Positions 22,861 through 32,918 of a stretch of 64,000 nt of DNA are shown here, in pieces (the stretch's first letter is position 1; each line of letters starts with the position of its first letter). The notes beneath the pieces were generated by a model. That model was not told the DNA's origin. It saw only the letters and a list, made by a program, of their open reading frames with translations, and searched no databases. Source of the stretch: Blepharisma japonicum (taxonomy: Eukaryota > Ciliophora > Heterotrichea > Heterotrichida > Blepharismidae); contig CATKHK010000063.1 of the NCBI GenBank assembly GCA_949751835.1, forward strand, positions 233,045 through 297,044. The letters run 5' to 3'. The position numbers and the translations under genes are program-made.

Positions 22861-24039
22861 ATGGAAGTTCCTGCACCTAAAAATAAGAATGTAAGGATTC
22901 GTAACAGAACTGCAAGTCCTGAACTTAAATCAATAGTCAACAATTCAACTGAGCAGCTTGAAAACACATCAAAAAAGATACTAAAAGTGCATAGAAAAGT
23001 AAAAGAAGTCAAAGATGACGGTATGCCACCACCTGGATCAATTGAAGAAGATTTTATACTTGAAAAAGAAGGGGATGCCACCAATTTCTTAAAAGAAAGA
23101 AATTCTGCAACAGGAGAGTATACACTCGACACCTTTTTAAGTGGTCCACATTATGATGATAACGGAAACCTTATTCCTTATTCAGTTGTTGGGCCATCTA
23201 AATTATTCGACCAAAATAAAGCTCCAGATTGGGAAAGTTTTGAAGCGAAATTACCTGAAAATGACAAGAGACGGATGAGCAAGCATGCAAATTTTAATAA
23301 AAAATTGTATAACCTTGATCCTGAAAAAGAATTTCAAGAGAAATTAAGAAGGATTGAAGAAGGAGTTAAAAAAGAAGAAATTCTTAAAAAGCAAAGAATG
23401 AAAACTATGGGGAACGGAGAAAAAATAATACAAGCAAGGCAAGAAAAAATACTTGAAGCATTCAGAAATACTGAATACAAGTGGAGAGAATTAGAAAAAT
23501 CATTAGGAAAAATTTCTAATAAAAATGAAGGCGATTTATTAGCAAATCGGGCCCAAGAATACAGAGAAAAAGTAGAGGAATGGGACTTTTTAGACAGATC
23601 TATATCTTCTAAAGAAAAGGCAGGCGATTTTGCTTGGTATATGTCACTGAGAGACAGTTCAAAAGATAAGCTTGATACTTATTTGCATGTAGGGAATATA
23701 TTTTCTGGGCTGTTTTCTAGAATAGCTGAAAGATCAGATGAGGTCGAGCCAATTATCAGAAAGCCTGGACTGCCTAAAACGCTTAACAAAACCTTTAGAG
23801 ATGACCCATATTTTCAGAAAAGAGTACAGTCAGAGGAGTCTAAAAACAATATAAAGCCAGTCAATTGTACGGAAATCGAAGATTTGTATGTGGTTGGGTA
23901 TGCAAAATTGCCTATGGAACTAGAAGCGGCTAAAAATGTAGGAATTGAAAATGTCAGACCTAATTTGACTGAAATTCCAGAACAAGAAGAAATTATTGCA
24001 GAGAGTTATGACAGTAACTATATTCGAAATAAGTATTAA
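22861..24039 (+). CDS. conserved charged protein of unknown function
   Basis: A 392-residue protein from ATG 22861 (MEVPAPKNKN) to TAA 24037-24039. Upstream in-frame sequence lacks an ATG, so this start is preferred. It is hydrophilic, with a basic N-terminus, a region with SGPHYDDNGNLIPYSVVG (about 102-120), charged helices (about 160-240, likely coiled coil) and a C-terminal acidic part. No signal peptide or membrane segment is seen. A fragment of the same gene lies at about 18983, and duplicated small genes flank it on both sides, so the locus has been rearranged. I do not recognise the family. Confidence 0.75.
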   Translation: MEVPAPKNKNVRIRNRTASPELKSIVNNSTEQLENTSKKILKVHRKVKEVKDDGMPPPGSIEEDFILEKEGDATNFLKERNSATGEYTLDTFLSGPHYDDNGNLIPYSVVGPSKLFDQNKAPDWESFEAKLPENDKRRMSKHANFNKKLYNLDPEKEFQEKLRRIEEGVKKEEILKKQRMKTMGNGEKIIQARQEKILEAFRNTEYKWRELEKSLGKISNKNEGDLLANRAQEYREKVEEWDFLDRSISSKEKAGDFAWYMSLRDSSKDKLDTYLHVGNIFSGLFSRIAERSDEVEPIIRKPGLPKTLNKTFRDDPYFQKRVQSEESKNNIKPVNCTEIEDLYVVGYAKLPMELEAAKNVGIENVRPNLTEIPEQEEIIAESYDSNYIRNKY

Positions 24040-24285
24040 TTTTATTTAATGTTGTATTTATAAAAATCTGAGCACAAATTGTGGAGTTTTATTAAATATT
24101 AAATATATTGCCAGACAATAAATTTAAATAATATAATGAACTTATTACTTCTAAACATTTTGTATATTGAATCTCCTTCGCCCTATTGGGTCAGTGCATT
24201 TTGATATCCCATTTTTACCCTAATCCCAATATTCGTCCATTTTTCTTATTAAAATCCTCGAATTCTTATGGACTTATAATGGAAA

Positions 24286-24477
24286 ATGTTCAGAAACTAT
24301 TTACACCTTCCCAAGACTTTCAAACTTCAGCCCTTTAAATGGAACGATACGAGTCGGATGCAAGAAGCTGCAAGAATAAACTCCCCACTGATCTTTCAGA
24401 ACCTTGTTGAAAAACGGGTATTTAAGCAGAAATCCGAGCCACCTGAAGTCTCACTGTTCAAAATGAGATCCATTTAA
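24286..24477 (+). CDS. small basic protein, paralogue of 22501-22710
   Basis: A 63-residue protein starting MFRNYLHLPKTFKLQPFKW and ending at TAA. It is homologous along its length to the 22501 gene, and about 40 bp upstream (a TTCTTATGGA(T/C)TTATAATGG block) is also conserved. The N-terminus is basic and amphipathic, possibly a mitochondrial presequence. Another ATG 7 bp upstream is in a different frame and gives no conserved product. Function is unknown. Confidence 0.65.
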   Translation: MFRNYLHLPKTFKLQPFKWNDTSRMQEAARINSPLIFQNLVEKRVFKQKSEPPEVSLFKMRSI

Positions 24478-24911
24478 AGAGCTGACGTAATGTAACTAAG
24501 CTTTTCTCAGTAAAATTTGACTTAAAATTTTTATTCTTTAAGTAAATGGTCCTTCATCCTTGCCAATGATTCTGACTCTGACTCACTGTTAAGCCAGTTA
24601 TATAAGATTAAGGAATTTATTAGGGACAACTGAAGTAGAATATACTGCTTATATATGAGGATTTAGGAGAAAATTAAGCGATAAAAGAAAGAAAATACAG
24701 ATGTCAAATGAAAATCTGTGTGTTGAGGTAATACAAAAAGATGATGTCAGATGATGGAAAATAAGCAAAAAGGAAATAATGATAAGAAAAATTAACGTAA
24801 ATAAAATTTTGAAATTTAGAATAGGAGAATTATAAATTAAAATTTAAAGATTGGTATGGAGTGAGTTTTAATAATTTAAAAAATAAATAAAATTTATATC
24901 AAATTAAATCA
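24478..24911. other. intergenic
   Basis: AT-rich spacer between two gene ends (the plus-strand 24286 gene and minus-strand PRP38). No gene, RNA or repeat is seen. Confidence 0.4.
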
Positions 24912-25664
24912 TTATTTTGCCGCCGGCGGAGCTTTTAGAGGAGGCAAACCCATTTGCTGCCTTATATTATTTCAATATTCAATGCTGTCTGGAACTGGCT
25001 CTTTTTGAGGATTTTGGCCTCCTTCTCCAAGCTTGCTTTTCTTCTTTAAATTTCTTTTTCTTTCCCTCTCTTCTTCCTCATGATTTTGCTGTACCACATT
25101 TTCTTCAAATTGTAATTCATTATCAAGAGCACTTTTCCTTTGATTTAATATTCCTAATTCTTCTAGCATATGCCTCTTAGGCAAATGAGGCAGAACTAAA
25201 TCAAAAACAATTTCTTTGCTTAATAAATCTTCAATAAATTCATCCATATGTGATACTGATAAAGTGCTGTCTGAATTTCTTATAAGGATTTTCCTATAAT
25301 CGTTATAAACAGGCTCTAGTGTTTCATAAACTTCTTTAGGCTTGCCAATTAATCTCATATATAAACATCCTAAAGCACGCAAATATTTGTAGTCTTCTTG
25401 CTCTATGTATTTTTGGATAATTTCTCATTCAGGATTTATTTGAAGTAATTTTAAAGCTAAACATAAGAAAGGGGTAGGTTTTCTGGCGCCTCCAAAAGTC
25501 CCACCAATTGACTTCAATTCTACAGCTCGATCTATAATAGTTTTTGCATTTAATGCAAAACAGCTTTCTTTGTAATAAGTAGAAGCATATATTTTTGCTC
25601 TAATTATTTTGTCGATAAGTAATACTGGATTTACCCCTGTTACTCTGCTTCCTTCACTAGACAT
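24912..25664 (-). CDS. PRP38: pre-mRNA splicing factor PRP38
   Basis: A 250-residue protein with ATG 25662-25664 and TAA 24912-24914; TGA at 25425 and one near the C-terminus are Trp. The family core is unmistakable: VNPVLLIDKIIRAKIYAS, GGTFGGARKPTPFLCLALK, QEDYKYLRALGCLYMRL, EPVYNDYRKI and HMDEFIEDLL. PRP38 is a component of the U4/U6.U5 tri-snRNP needed for spliceosome activation in the nucleus. The C-terminus is a charged helix with a Lys/Arg/Glu stretch and lacks the long RS tail of the animal protein. It is transcribed divergently from the eIF2B-delta gene with only 13 bp between the two ATGs. Confidence 0.93.
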
Positions 25665-25677
25665 TTATAAGATAAAT
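25665..25677. promoter_or_regulatory. 13-bp spacer between two divergent start codons
   Basis: The sequence TTATAAGATAAAT separates the PRP38 ATG (minus strand) from the eIF2B-delta ATG (plus strand). Any shared promoter must sit in it or extend into the coding regions. TTATAA could serve as a TATA-like element. Confidence 0.5.
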
Positions 25678-26898
25678 ATGTCAGGCGATCCCATGCTAGA
25701 AAGCAAAGCATTTCGGAAAGGTTCTTATCTCCATCATGTTTCTGATCCAGATGAAAAAAACATCGCAATTTTTTCTCATCTGGAAGCTCAAGATGAAGAT
25801 TACGCAGACGAAGGCATCCATTGGGCTATCAAAGATTTAAAAGACAAAATTCAGCTAGGCCACATAGTAGGAGGGAACGCCCGATGTAAAGCTATGCTTG
25901 AAGCTCTTAAGATTTTCATCAAAGAGTATGAATTCCCTAAAAACCGCGCAGCTAATAGAGATTTAGAAGACAAAATCGACCATTTCATTAACTACATTAA
26001 GAAAAGCCGGCCACTAAGTTTCGGCATGGAAACTGCAGTCAAATATTTGAAGCTCAAAATCAACAAAATTCCTCTTGATGCCGAAAATTATTCAGATTTT
26101 GAGCGAAAAATAAAAAAATGACTAGGCGACCAAATCAAAGCCTTTATCAGAGACAAAATTGAGCTCCCTATATCTATAATTGCATCTAAAGCTTCAGACA
26201 TAATCAAAGATCGTGACGTAATTTTAATTTATGGCTGCTCTTCGGCTGTGCTTGCATCACTTATTAAAGCAAAAGAATTAGGACGCAATTTCAGGGTTAT
26301 AATTTCTGATTCTCGCCCACATTTTGAAGGTAAAAAAGCCTGTGATCGGCTGATTCAAGCAGAAATTCAATGCACATATATATTGATATCCAGTATTTCT
26401 TATCATATGGTTGAAGTTACTAGAGTATTTCTTGGAGCTTCAGGATTGACTACAAATGGTTTCTTATTAAGTAGAGCTGGGACAGCTCTAGTCTGTTGCG
26501 TTGCTAATGCATTTAAAAAGCCAGTCCTCGTATGTACAGAAACTTATAAATTCAGCGAAAAAGTCCAGATTGATGCTATTTGTTACAATGAAATAGGAAA
26601 CAGCGACGAATTAGTGTCTACTCAGTTTTACCAAGGCGATGTGAGGCTAAAACCTACTCTTGGAGACTGGAAAAACCAGCCAAACTTGAATATTTTGAAT
26701 CTGAAATATGATTTAACCCCTGCACACTATATAGACATGCTGGTTACTGAAGTAGGGTGTATTCCAGTCACATCAGTGCCTGTCGTCCTAAGAGAATTTT
26801 CTTTAGACGCCCAACAGAGTGACAACAAAGACCCAGAATTAGAAATGCTGCTGAATACCCAATCTGACACTAAAGCTCCAGAATTAAATACAGTTTAA
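25678..26898 (+). CDS. EIF2B4: translation initiation factor eIF2B subunit delta
   Basis: A 406-residue protein from ATG 25678 to TAA, with one TGA (26119-26121) as Trp. It shows the eIF2B alpha/beta/delta fold: a helical N-terminal part (GNARCKAMLEALK, SRPLSFGMETAVKYL) and a Rossmann-like C-terminal half (VILIYGCSSAVLASL, FRVIISDSRPHFEG, VFLGASGLTTNG, SRAGTALVCC, PVLVCTETYKF). The ending DLTPAHYIDMLVTEVG...SVPVVLRE is typical of delta. The complex is the exchange factor that recharges eIF2 with GTP in the cytoplasm. It lacks the long disordered N-terminal extension of animal delta. The Sec5-like gene follows 41 bp downstream on the same strand. Confidence 0.92.
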
Positions 26899-26939
26899 TC
26901 TTTACTCTTTTTAGGGCTACATAAATTTCATAATAATCT

Positions 26940-29654
26940 ATGGCAAACACATATGACAAGATTAAAGACTTTATTGGGATGCTCAATTTACACGTAAGAG
27001 GCAAGAAAATGAAAGCCCTAGAAAGCTTGGATGAGTTTTTATTTTCCCAAAATCCTCCTAAACTGACTATGAGAGATGTTACACTACTATTCATGGGCTA
27101 TGAAAACAAAAAAGGCCTTTTACTTGCAATTGGGATGGAAAATCATCTACGAAAAACCTTAAAATCAAGCGCGCACTATGCATTGCAGCTTATAGCCCGC
27201 CTTTTAGAAACTTCTCCAAGCAAATCTGACTGTGTACAAGTCCTGGGACTTACAGATAGAATGATTCTTCAACAAATGAAATTTGATAAGCATTTTAAAC
27301 ATGCAGAAAGCACAAAAAATAAAGGAATTTATGTGGTCTGCAAAAGTTTGAAAAAAATAAAACCATCAGTACCTGTAGATGTCTATATTACAAGCAAAAC
27401 TTATAGAGACAAATTTTTGAGCTGACTGACACAGAATAAAGATGAAGAAAATAAAATTGAGGATGAGCCTTCAAGGTGAAGCCAAGTCCCTAAAGAAAAA
27501 ATTGACGAAAAACCTGATCCTTTAGGAATTAAAAATAATATTTCAATTCCGAACCAAGGGACAATGTCCCTAGATTTAGTTGATATAAAATCACCATTAT
27601 TTAAACCTGCTGTATTTTTGTCAAAAGTCCATGGAAATACAACTATTCCAGAGCTGAGAAGGGGTCTGGAAAATTTGAGGAAAGGGTTTAATGATAGGCA
27701 GACTCAATTTTCAGCAATGATAGGCGAGCATTCTAAGGTGTATGGAGAATGCAGAAGCTTGCTAGACGAAATGAGGGATAAGCTTGTAAAGGTGCAGCTT
27801 TCGTCTGGGTCTGCAATGAATGCTCATGAAGCTTTACAATTAGCTGAAAAATCAGAAAATTATGCACTAACACCATTGCTGAAGCAGAAAGCAGAGATGG
27901 AGAGGGTGAAAAAACTGATTTATTTGAGTAATAAGTTTAGTTACTTGTTTAAGCTGCCATCAATGCTGCAAACTCATCAAGCCCATTCTGATATTGACAC
28001 TATTGTAGATTTATATCAAAAGCATATATCAATAATTAAATCAAACTCCCATTTACCAGTCTTTTCTAACGTCGTAAAAAGCGTCGATGCGATTATAGAA
28101 AATGTAAAAGAAACAATTCTGCAAAACATTAAAAGGGAAAGAAATTTAAACTTTGATATTATATGAAAAGCTGCCCATCAGCTAAGCGTACTTAATCCTG
28201 ATTCTGATGGGATTCAGACAATTTTAGATAATTTGTATCAGTTTATTAAAAATTTTATAGAAAATATGTGAAGCAAAATTGATAAACAAGGGGAATTGCC
28301 ATGACTTATGAAGGATGAAAAAGAAAAAAATGATTTTGATATTGAAAGACAGGCAACTGAGCAGCTAATTGAAAGAATTCTGGAGAGATGTGGGCTTTAT
28401 ATTGGGATTTATACACAGTTAATAGAAGAAACTAAATCAAATTCTTCAAAATACCAAAGGGCTATGAAAAAATTGCAAAGAATAGGAGTTTTGTTAGCAA
28501 AAAGGTTGAAGGATAGCTTATTTGACGAAAATTCTGAAAAACCTTTAAAAGCAGTTGACATTGACGCGTTATCAACTAAAATGAAACAATTATGCCAGTT
28601 AATAAAAACTAATGAATTCCAAGATTTTGGTATCGAATATACTTGTAAAGTCATAAAATGCAGGATGATTGATCTAAAAAACGAGGTCTCTGATCTATGA
28701 AAAGAAGAATTATGAAGCAAAGATTTTGAAAATAAATACGGGACGTGCTTGCCCAGCATTTTTCACTGCATGGCAATCCAGCAGATAATGAAATTAAAAA
28801 ATCATTTACCATCAATTCACGAAAAATTTATTTTAGAAATTTTAGAAGGATTGAGTGAAGCTACAATAGCTTTAGTTCAATCAATGCAAAAAACCTTAAA
28901 TACAGACATAGCCCAACAAGTAAGAATCACCAATTCTCAGAAAACACTACTTACATTATCCAATGCATATTTTATACAAGAATGCGTCCTTCCAAATATC
29001 TCTCAAAATATCCTTGAAATTTTTAATATAAAATTCTCTGACGAAGCCCAAATAATTATAAATAAAACCATTGAGAAAATTTCAGAATTCAGAGAGGCAT
29101 TAAAAAAATATTTTATTCAAAAAAAATCAGATAAATTTGAAAAAATAATTGAATCTGGGATAAATTATAGTGATGATGATATTGGACTTGATGCTTGCAT
29201 TTTTTATAAGCATATGTTGGCTGACCAAAAAATCGCGACAGAAATTCGACCTTATGTTTTTAATTTAATTGGAAAATTAGTAAGGTCTATTGAAGAATTA
29301 AAAAGAAAATGCCCTGATTTAAGGAAAGAATTAGAACAAAGTTTTGCTGAAGAAATCGCTCACTTGTGGAGACGAAGCATTCAAGTGCATCATAAACAGT
29401 TCGATATTAAAGAGACCATCCAAATATGAATTGAACTGGAATTTTATCAAGAAATTTTGCCCAAAATTGAAATAAAAAATCTTGAAAAATGTTTTTATTA
29501 TTTAAAAAAAATTTATTCAAAACTGAAAGGATTAAGTAAATTGGTAAATACAGAAGAAATATTTATTGGGAAATTAAAAGACGCAAAAGATGAATTAATT
29601 ATGGGCTCGAAGTACAAAATTAGGTTGATGATAGAGTGTTTAGACATTAATTAA
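26940..29654 (+). CDS. SEC5: exocyst subunit Sec5 (EXOC2)-like
   Basis: A 904-residue protein from ATG 26940 to TAA 29652-29654, reading about ten TGA as Trp. The most telling block is DPLGIKNNISIPNQG followed by SPLFKPAVFLSKVHGNTTIPELRRGLENL and a helix with a conserved-looking EHSKVYGECRSLLDEMRDKL, matching the N-terminal part of Sec5 proteins. The rest is a long alpha-helical rod, as in exocyst subunits. The first 165 residues (MANTYDKIKDFIGML...) look like an added helical domain. The exocyst tethers secretory vesicles to the plasma membrane. Its stop lies 14 bp from the stop of the convergent CCDC77-like gene. Confidence 0.7.
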
Positions 29655-29668
29655 TAATTTAAAGATTT

Positions 29669-30970
29669 TTAGTTATTCCATTCTGGGATTTTTTCTTCGA
29701 ATTTCTTTTTGCATCTTTGGCATACTTTTACTGCTTTCTTTTTCGGCGGCTTTACTTCTCTAGACTTATTGTTGTCGTTTTCCTTCTCTTTTTCAATTTG
29801 CCTTAGTTGTTCTCTTAAGCTTTCAACTTCTCCTGTATATTTATTTGAGCTAATTCTTCTTTTTTCTTCTAAATCTCTATAATTTTGGGTCAAATTCATT
29901 AATTTATTTTCTAATTCCGTAATTTTTTCAGCATAAACTCCTTGTAGTGTTCCATATTGCTCTTTTATGATATTCAAGCTTTCTTCGTTTTCCATTGCTT
30001 GATTTCTGAATTTATTAGCAAAGTCCTTAGTCTTCTGTTGTGCTAGTCTTTGGGTTTCTTTAATTTCTTGTTTAGCTTCATTGTTCTGCCTTTGGAATTC
30101 TAGTTTTCTTTCTTCAATTTCTCGTTCCAGCTCCCTTTGTCTTTCTATAAGCATTTTTTCTCTGGAAAGCCTTTCATGTCTAAGTTTCAAATATTCCTTA
30201 GTAAGCTGAATTTTTTCTTCTTCATCCCTTTCTACCATAGCTTTTAGCTCTCTAATTTTATCATCATCAACTTCTTTCCTCATAGCCATTTCCTGCTCCC
30301 TTACCTTATCTTCATCAGCTAAGGCATCAAGCTCACTTTGATAATTATCTCTTTCTCTTGCTAACTGCTGCTTTAATAGATCTACCTCAATTGCTAAAAA
30401 GTTCATTTCTTCATTAGGCAAATACACTGTGCGAAGTAAATGTTTAGGAGTTTTTGTTGTCTTGCCTACTTTGCAGTTGTGGCCAGCTCCGTTATAAGCT
30501 TTACAGAGAGAGCACCACGAGCAGTCTTGATTTGGTTTTCTGGCAGATCTTGGTCTTTTGTCTTGGAAAAAGGTGTTTTGACGAGGCTGAGTTTTGGAGA
30601 TGGTCAAATATTCATTGATTTTCATCATATCTTGCTGCTCTTGGAGCCTCAGCATGTCGTTCTCTTGAGAAAGCTTCATTATTTGTTGGCGCTCATTGAA
30701 TATTATATTTTGAATTTCTCCTAGTTTTGTCTGCAATTCGTAAATTTTGTCGTTGGAATTTTTGACGTCTTTAAGCTTCTTGATAAAATCCTTTTGGTTG
30801 TGGTGCAAAGCCTCAATATTTTCTAGCCACTCTTCACGGCCTTTCTCAAACAATGAAGTTCTAGCTCGATAATGTGAAAGAAGCTTGATTTTGTCAGCTG
30901 GGATCGCAAATTTCTGTGAAAAATCGAGCTCGATGTCGTTGAGGAACTCGGTGCATACACTTTCAGACAT
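29669..30970 (-). CDS. CCDC77-like coiled-coil protein
   Basis: A 433-residue protein, ATG 30968-30970, TAA 29669-29671, with no internal TGA. It has an N-terminal segment LLSHYRARTSLFEKGREEW and LSQENDMLRLQEQQDMMKI resembling the CCDC77 family, a centrosome/cilium-linked coiled-coil protein of flagellated eukaryotes. A Cys/His cluster (CSWCSLCKAYNGAGHNC, about 150-166) follows, then a long coiled coil (about 190-410) and a CxxC pair at the C-terminus (VCQRCKK). A basal-body role would suit a ciliate but is inferred from the family. A generic coiled-coil match cannot be excluded. Confidence 0.6.
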   Translation of the reverse strand: MSESVCTEFLNDIELDFSQKFAIPADKIKLLSHYRARTSLFEKGREEWLENIEALHHNQKDFIKKLKDVKNSNDKIYELQTKLGEIQNIIFNERQQIMKLSQENDMLRLQEQQDMMKINEYLTISKTQPRQNTFFQDKRPRSARKPNQDCSWCSLCKAYNGAGHNCKVGKTTKTPKHLLRTVYLPNEEMNFLAIEVDLLKQQLARERDNYQSELDALADEDKVREQEMAMRKEVDDDKIRELKAMVERDEEEKIQLTKEYLKLRHERLSREKMLIERQRELEREIEERKLEFQRQNNEAKQEIKETQRLAQQKTKDFANKFRNQAMENEESLNIIKEQYGTLQGVYAEKITELENKLMNLTQNYRDLEEKRRISSNKYTGEVESLREQLRQIEKEKENDNNKSREVKPPKKKAVKVCQRCKKKFEEKIPEWNN

Positions 30971-32075
30971 TTAAATTAAGAATTATTGCAATTTTTAAGC
31001 TGCTTACAAAAAAATGAATTTATATTGTATTTGAATTTTATGTTTCTCAAGCCTAAATAAAAATTATAAAGGTTAGATCCTGATTCAAAGAGAAAACTTG
31101 AGTTTAAAATTAATATAAAAAGAGATTATAATTAAAAGCATAGTAATTAAAATGGTGCAGGAATAAACTCAAAATTGCCATATAAACTTTTTATATAATA
31201 TTAATTAATCCAGCATGCATCTCATGAAAAGTCATTAAAGTGAAGTCTCGGATTATTATCAAAAAAAGTAGCTTTCTAGAAATTTTAAACCATTAAAATT
31301 CCAGTATATATCCCTTTAATTTTTTTTTATTAATAAGTAATCACTAGAATAATGATTATAATTGAGCTTAAATTTGTTGAAAAAAAGAACTTTCTGAATC
31401 CAATAAAATAGTTATACACTCTTCAATTCATAAAATATATATAGGACTATATGAAGCTCAACAGACTCCCTAAATCTAGATGAAATAAATAGCTCTTTGC
31501 AGCTGATGAAGAGTAGAGTAAACGTTATAGACACAAGTGCAAGAAATCAAATTGAAACTGGAATTGGATAAGAAATAGAAAATGGCTCTATTGGCCTGAA
31601 ATATTATGTGACTCCAGATAAAAAAAAGTAAAGACAGTTCTATCCCATAAATATGGATGCAATTTTGGGATATAATTTTATAGGAAAATTTTGGATTTCC
31701 AAAGGATTTTATTTGGAATTGAATAATAAATAATAACTAGATGAAATAAGACATTAAAAAGATATATATTATTAATTATATGAGAAATCTTTGATATAGC
31801 AGCTTAAAAGCGTTAAATATTGTTTAAAAATTGAGTATATGCATAAATAAACTTAATAAAAAAAATCCAGGTAATAAACAATCAGTAAAATTATTTAATT
31901 AGTATTATTATATATTTAAATTCCATAATCCATTTGAATAATTTAAAAATTTCCTCAGAAATATTGCTATTTGACTAAAAAAACCTCTTAATTACCCACA
32001 AATAGCATTATCTTATGTATTTCTATCGTAAATTTTAAATAAGTGAGGCAGTGAAGCTATAAATAAATCCATAAA
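30971..32075. other. 1.1 kb spacer with a protein-like relic
   Basis: AT-rich. From 31434 to 31733 one plus-strand frame is protein-like (runs such as NMDAILGYNFIGKFW) but has TAA at 31569-31571 and 31629-31631 before ending at 31731. It looks like a decayed gene of unknown family. The rest shows nothing. Confidence 0.3.
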
Positions 32076-32438
32076 ATGTCCTCATTTTCGAGACAAGGTT
32101 TACCTCAGAAAAAAGGCTCTTCAGACAAAAATGTAATAATTTCACAAGAAAAAAATCATTATAGACTCGGAGGTTCCTGAAGAGCTCCACATCCACAATT
32201 GGTGAAAGTTATCAGTAAATTAAATCCACCAAGCCCATGTAAATTAGTTAGAGATAAAGAACAGCCTATTTCAGGCTGCATTTTAAGGGCTATTGCAGTT
32301 ATTGATGAGCCAGAAAGCAAAGCTCCTCCAAAAATGCCAGAAAAAGAAGTGATTGCGCAAAGTAAAAAGTCGCTATCTTTTTCTTTGGAAAATAGCTCTA
32401 TTCTGAAAAGACGAGTTAATCGTGTTGGAATACAATAA
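32076..32438 (+). CDS. small hypothetical protein
   Basis: A 120-residue protein from ATG 32076 (MSSFSRQGLPQKKG) to TAA 32436-32438, with one TGA (GGS-W-RAP) read as Trp. It is basic and Ser/Pro-rich, with no signal peptide or membrane segment; three Cys are present. There is no paralogue in the window and I recognise no family. It is supported mainly by open length and composition. Confidence 0.5.
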
Positions 32439-32918
32439 ATTATAATTTAATGTTTTTATCATCTTATAAGAGAGATTTCAATTGATCTTAGGAACAATGG
32501 TTAAAAAGAGAAAATTAATTCTCAATATGAATAAAAAATTAAAGAAATGAATTTATTAGTTAATATCCAATTTAATCGCATTAATTTCAAATAATAGCTT
32601 AAATTTTTAAGTTTCATTTTAAAAAATGTAACCCCTTGTTTCTTAATTTTATTTTCTCAGAATTTTTTATCTTTAGAGCTGATCTTCAAAGATCTTAAAC
32701 TTATCAAATAATGTTAAATATTGGAATTAGAAATAAAAAATTGTTTTTTTATCGCTCTTAACAGCACCTTTAAACATTCTACAATATATTCAATTCTTTT
32801 CTTGCATAGCCTTCTAAAACCCTTTTATAATGATTTAGCCTATCTGTCTGAACTAATGAGTCTTTTAGAATAAAGAATACTATTAGAAAGAATAAAAATG
32901 TAAAACTAGACAACCAAC
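32439..32918. other. intergenic
   Basis: AT-rich spacer upstream of the Kelch/EGF gene. No gene or structured element is seen. Confidence 0.4.
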
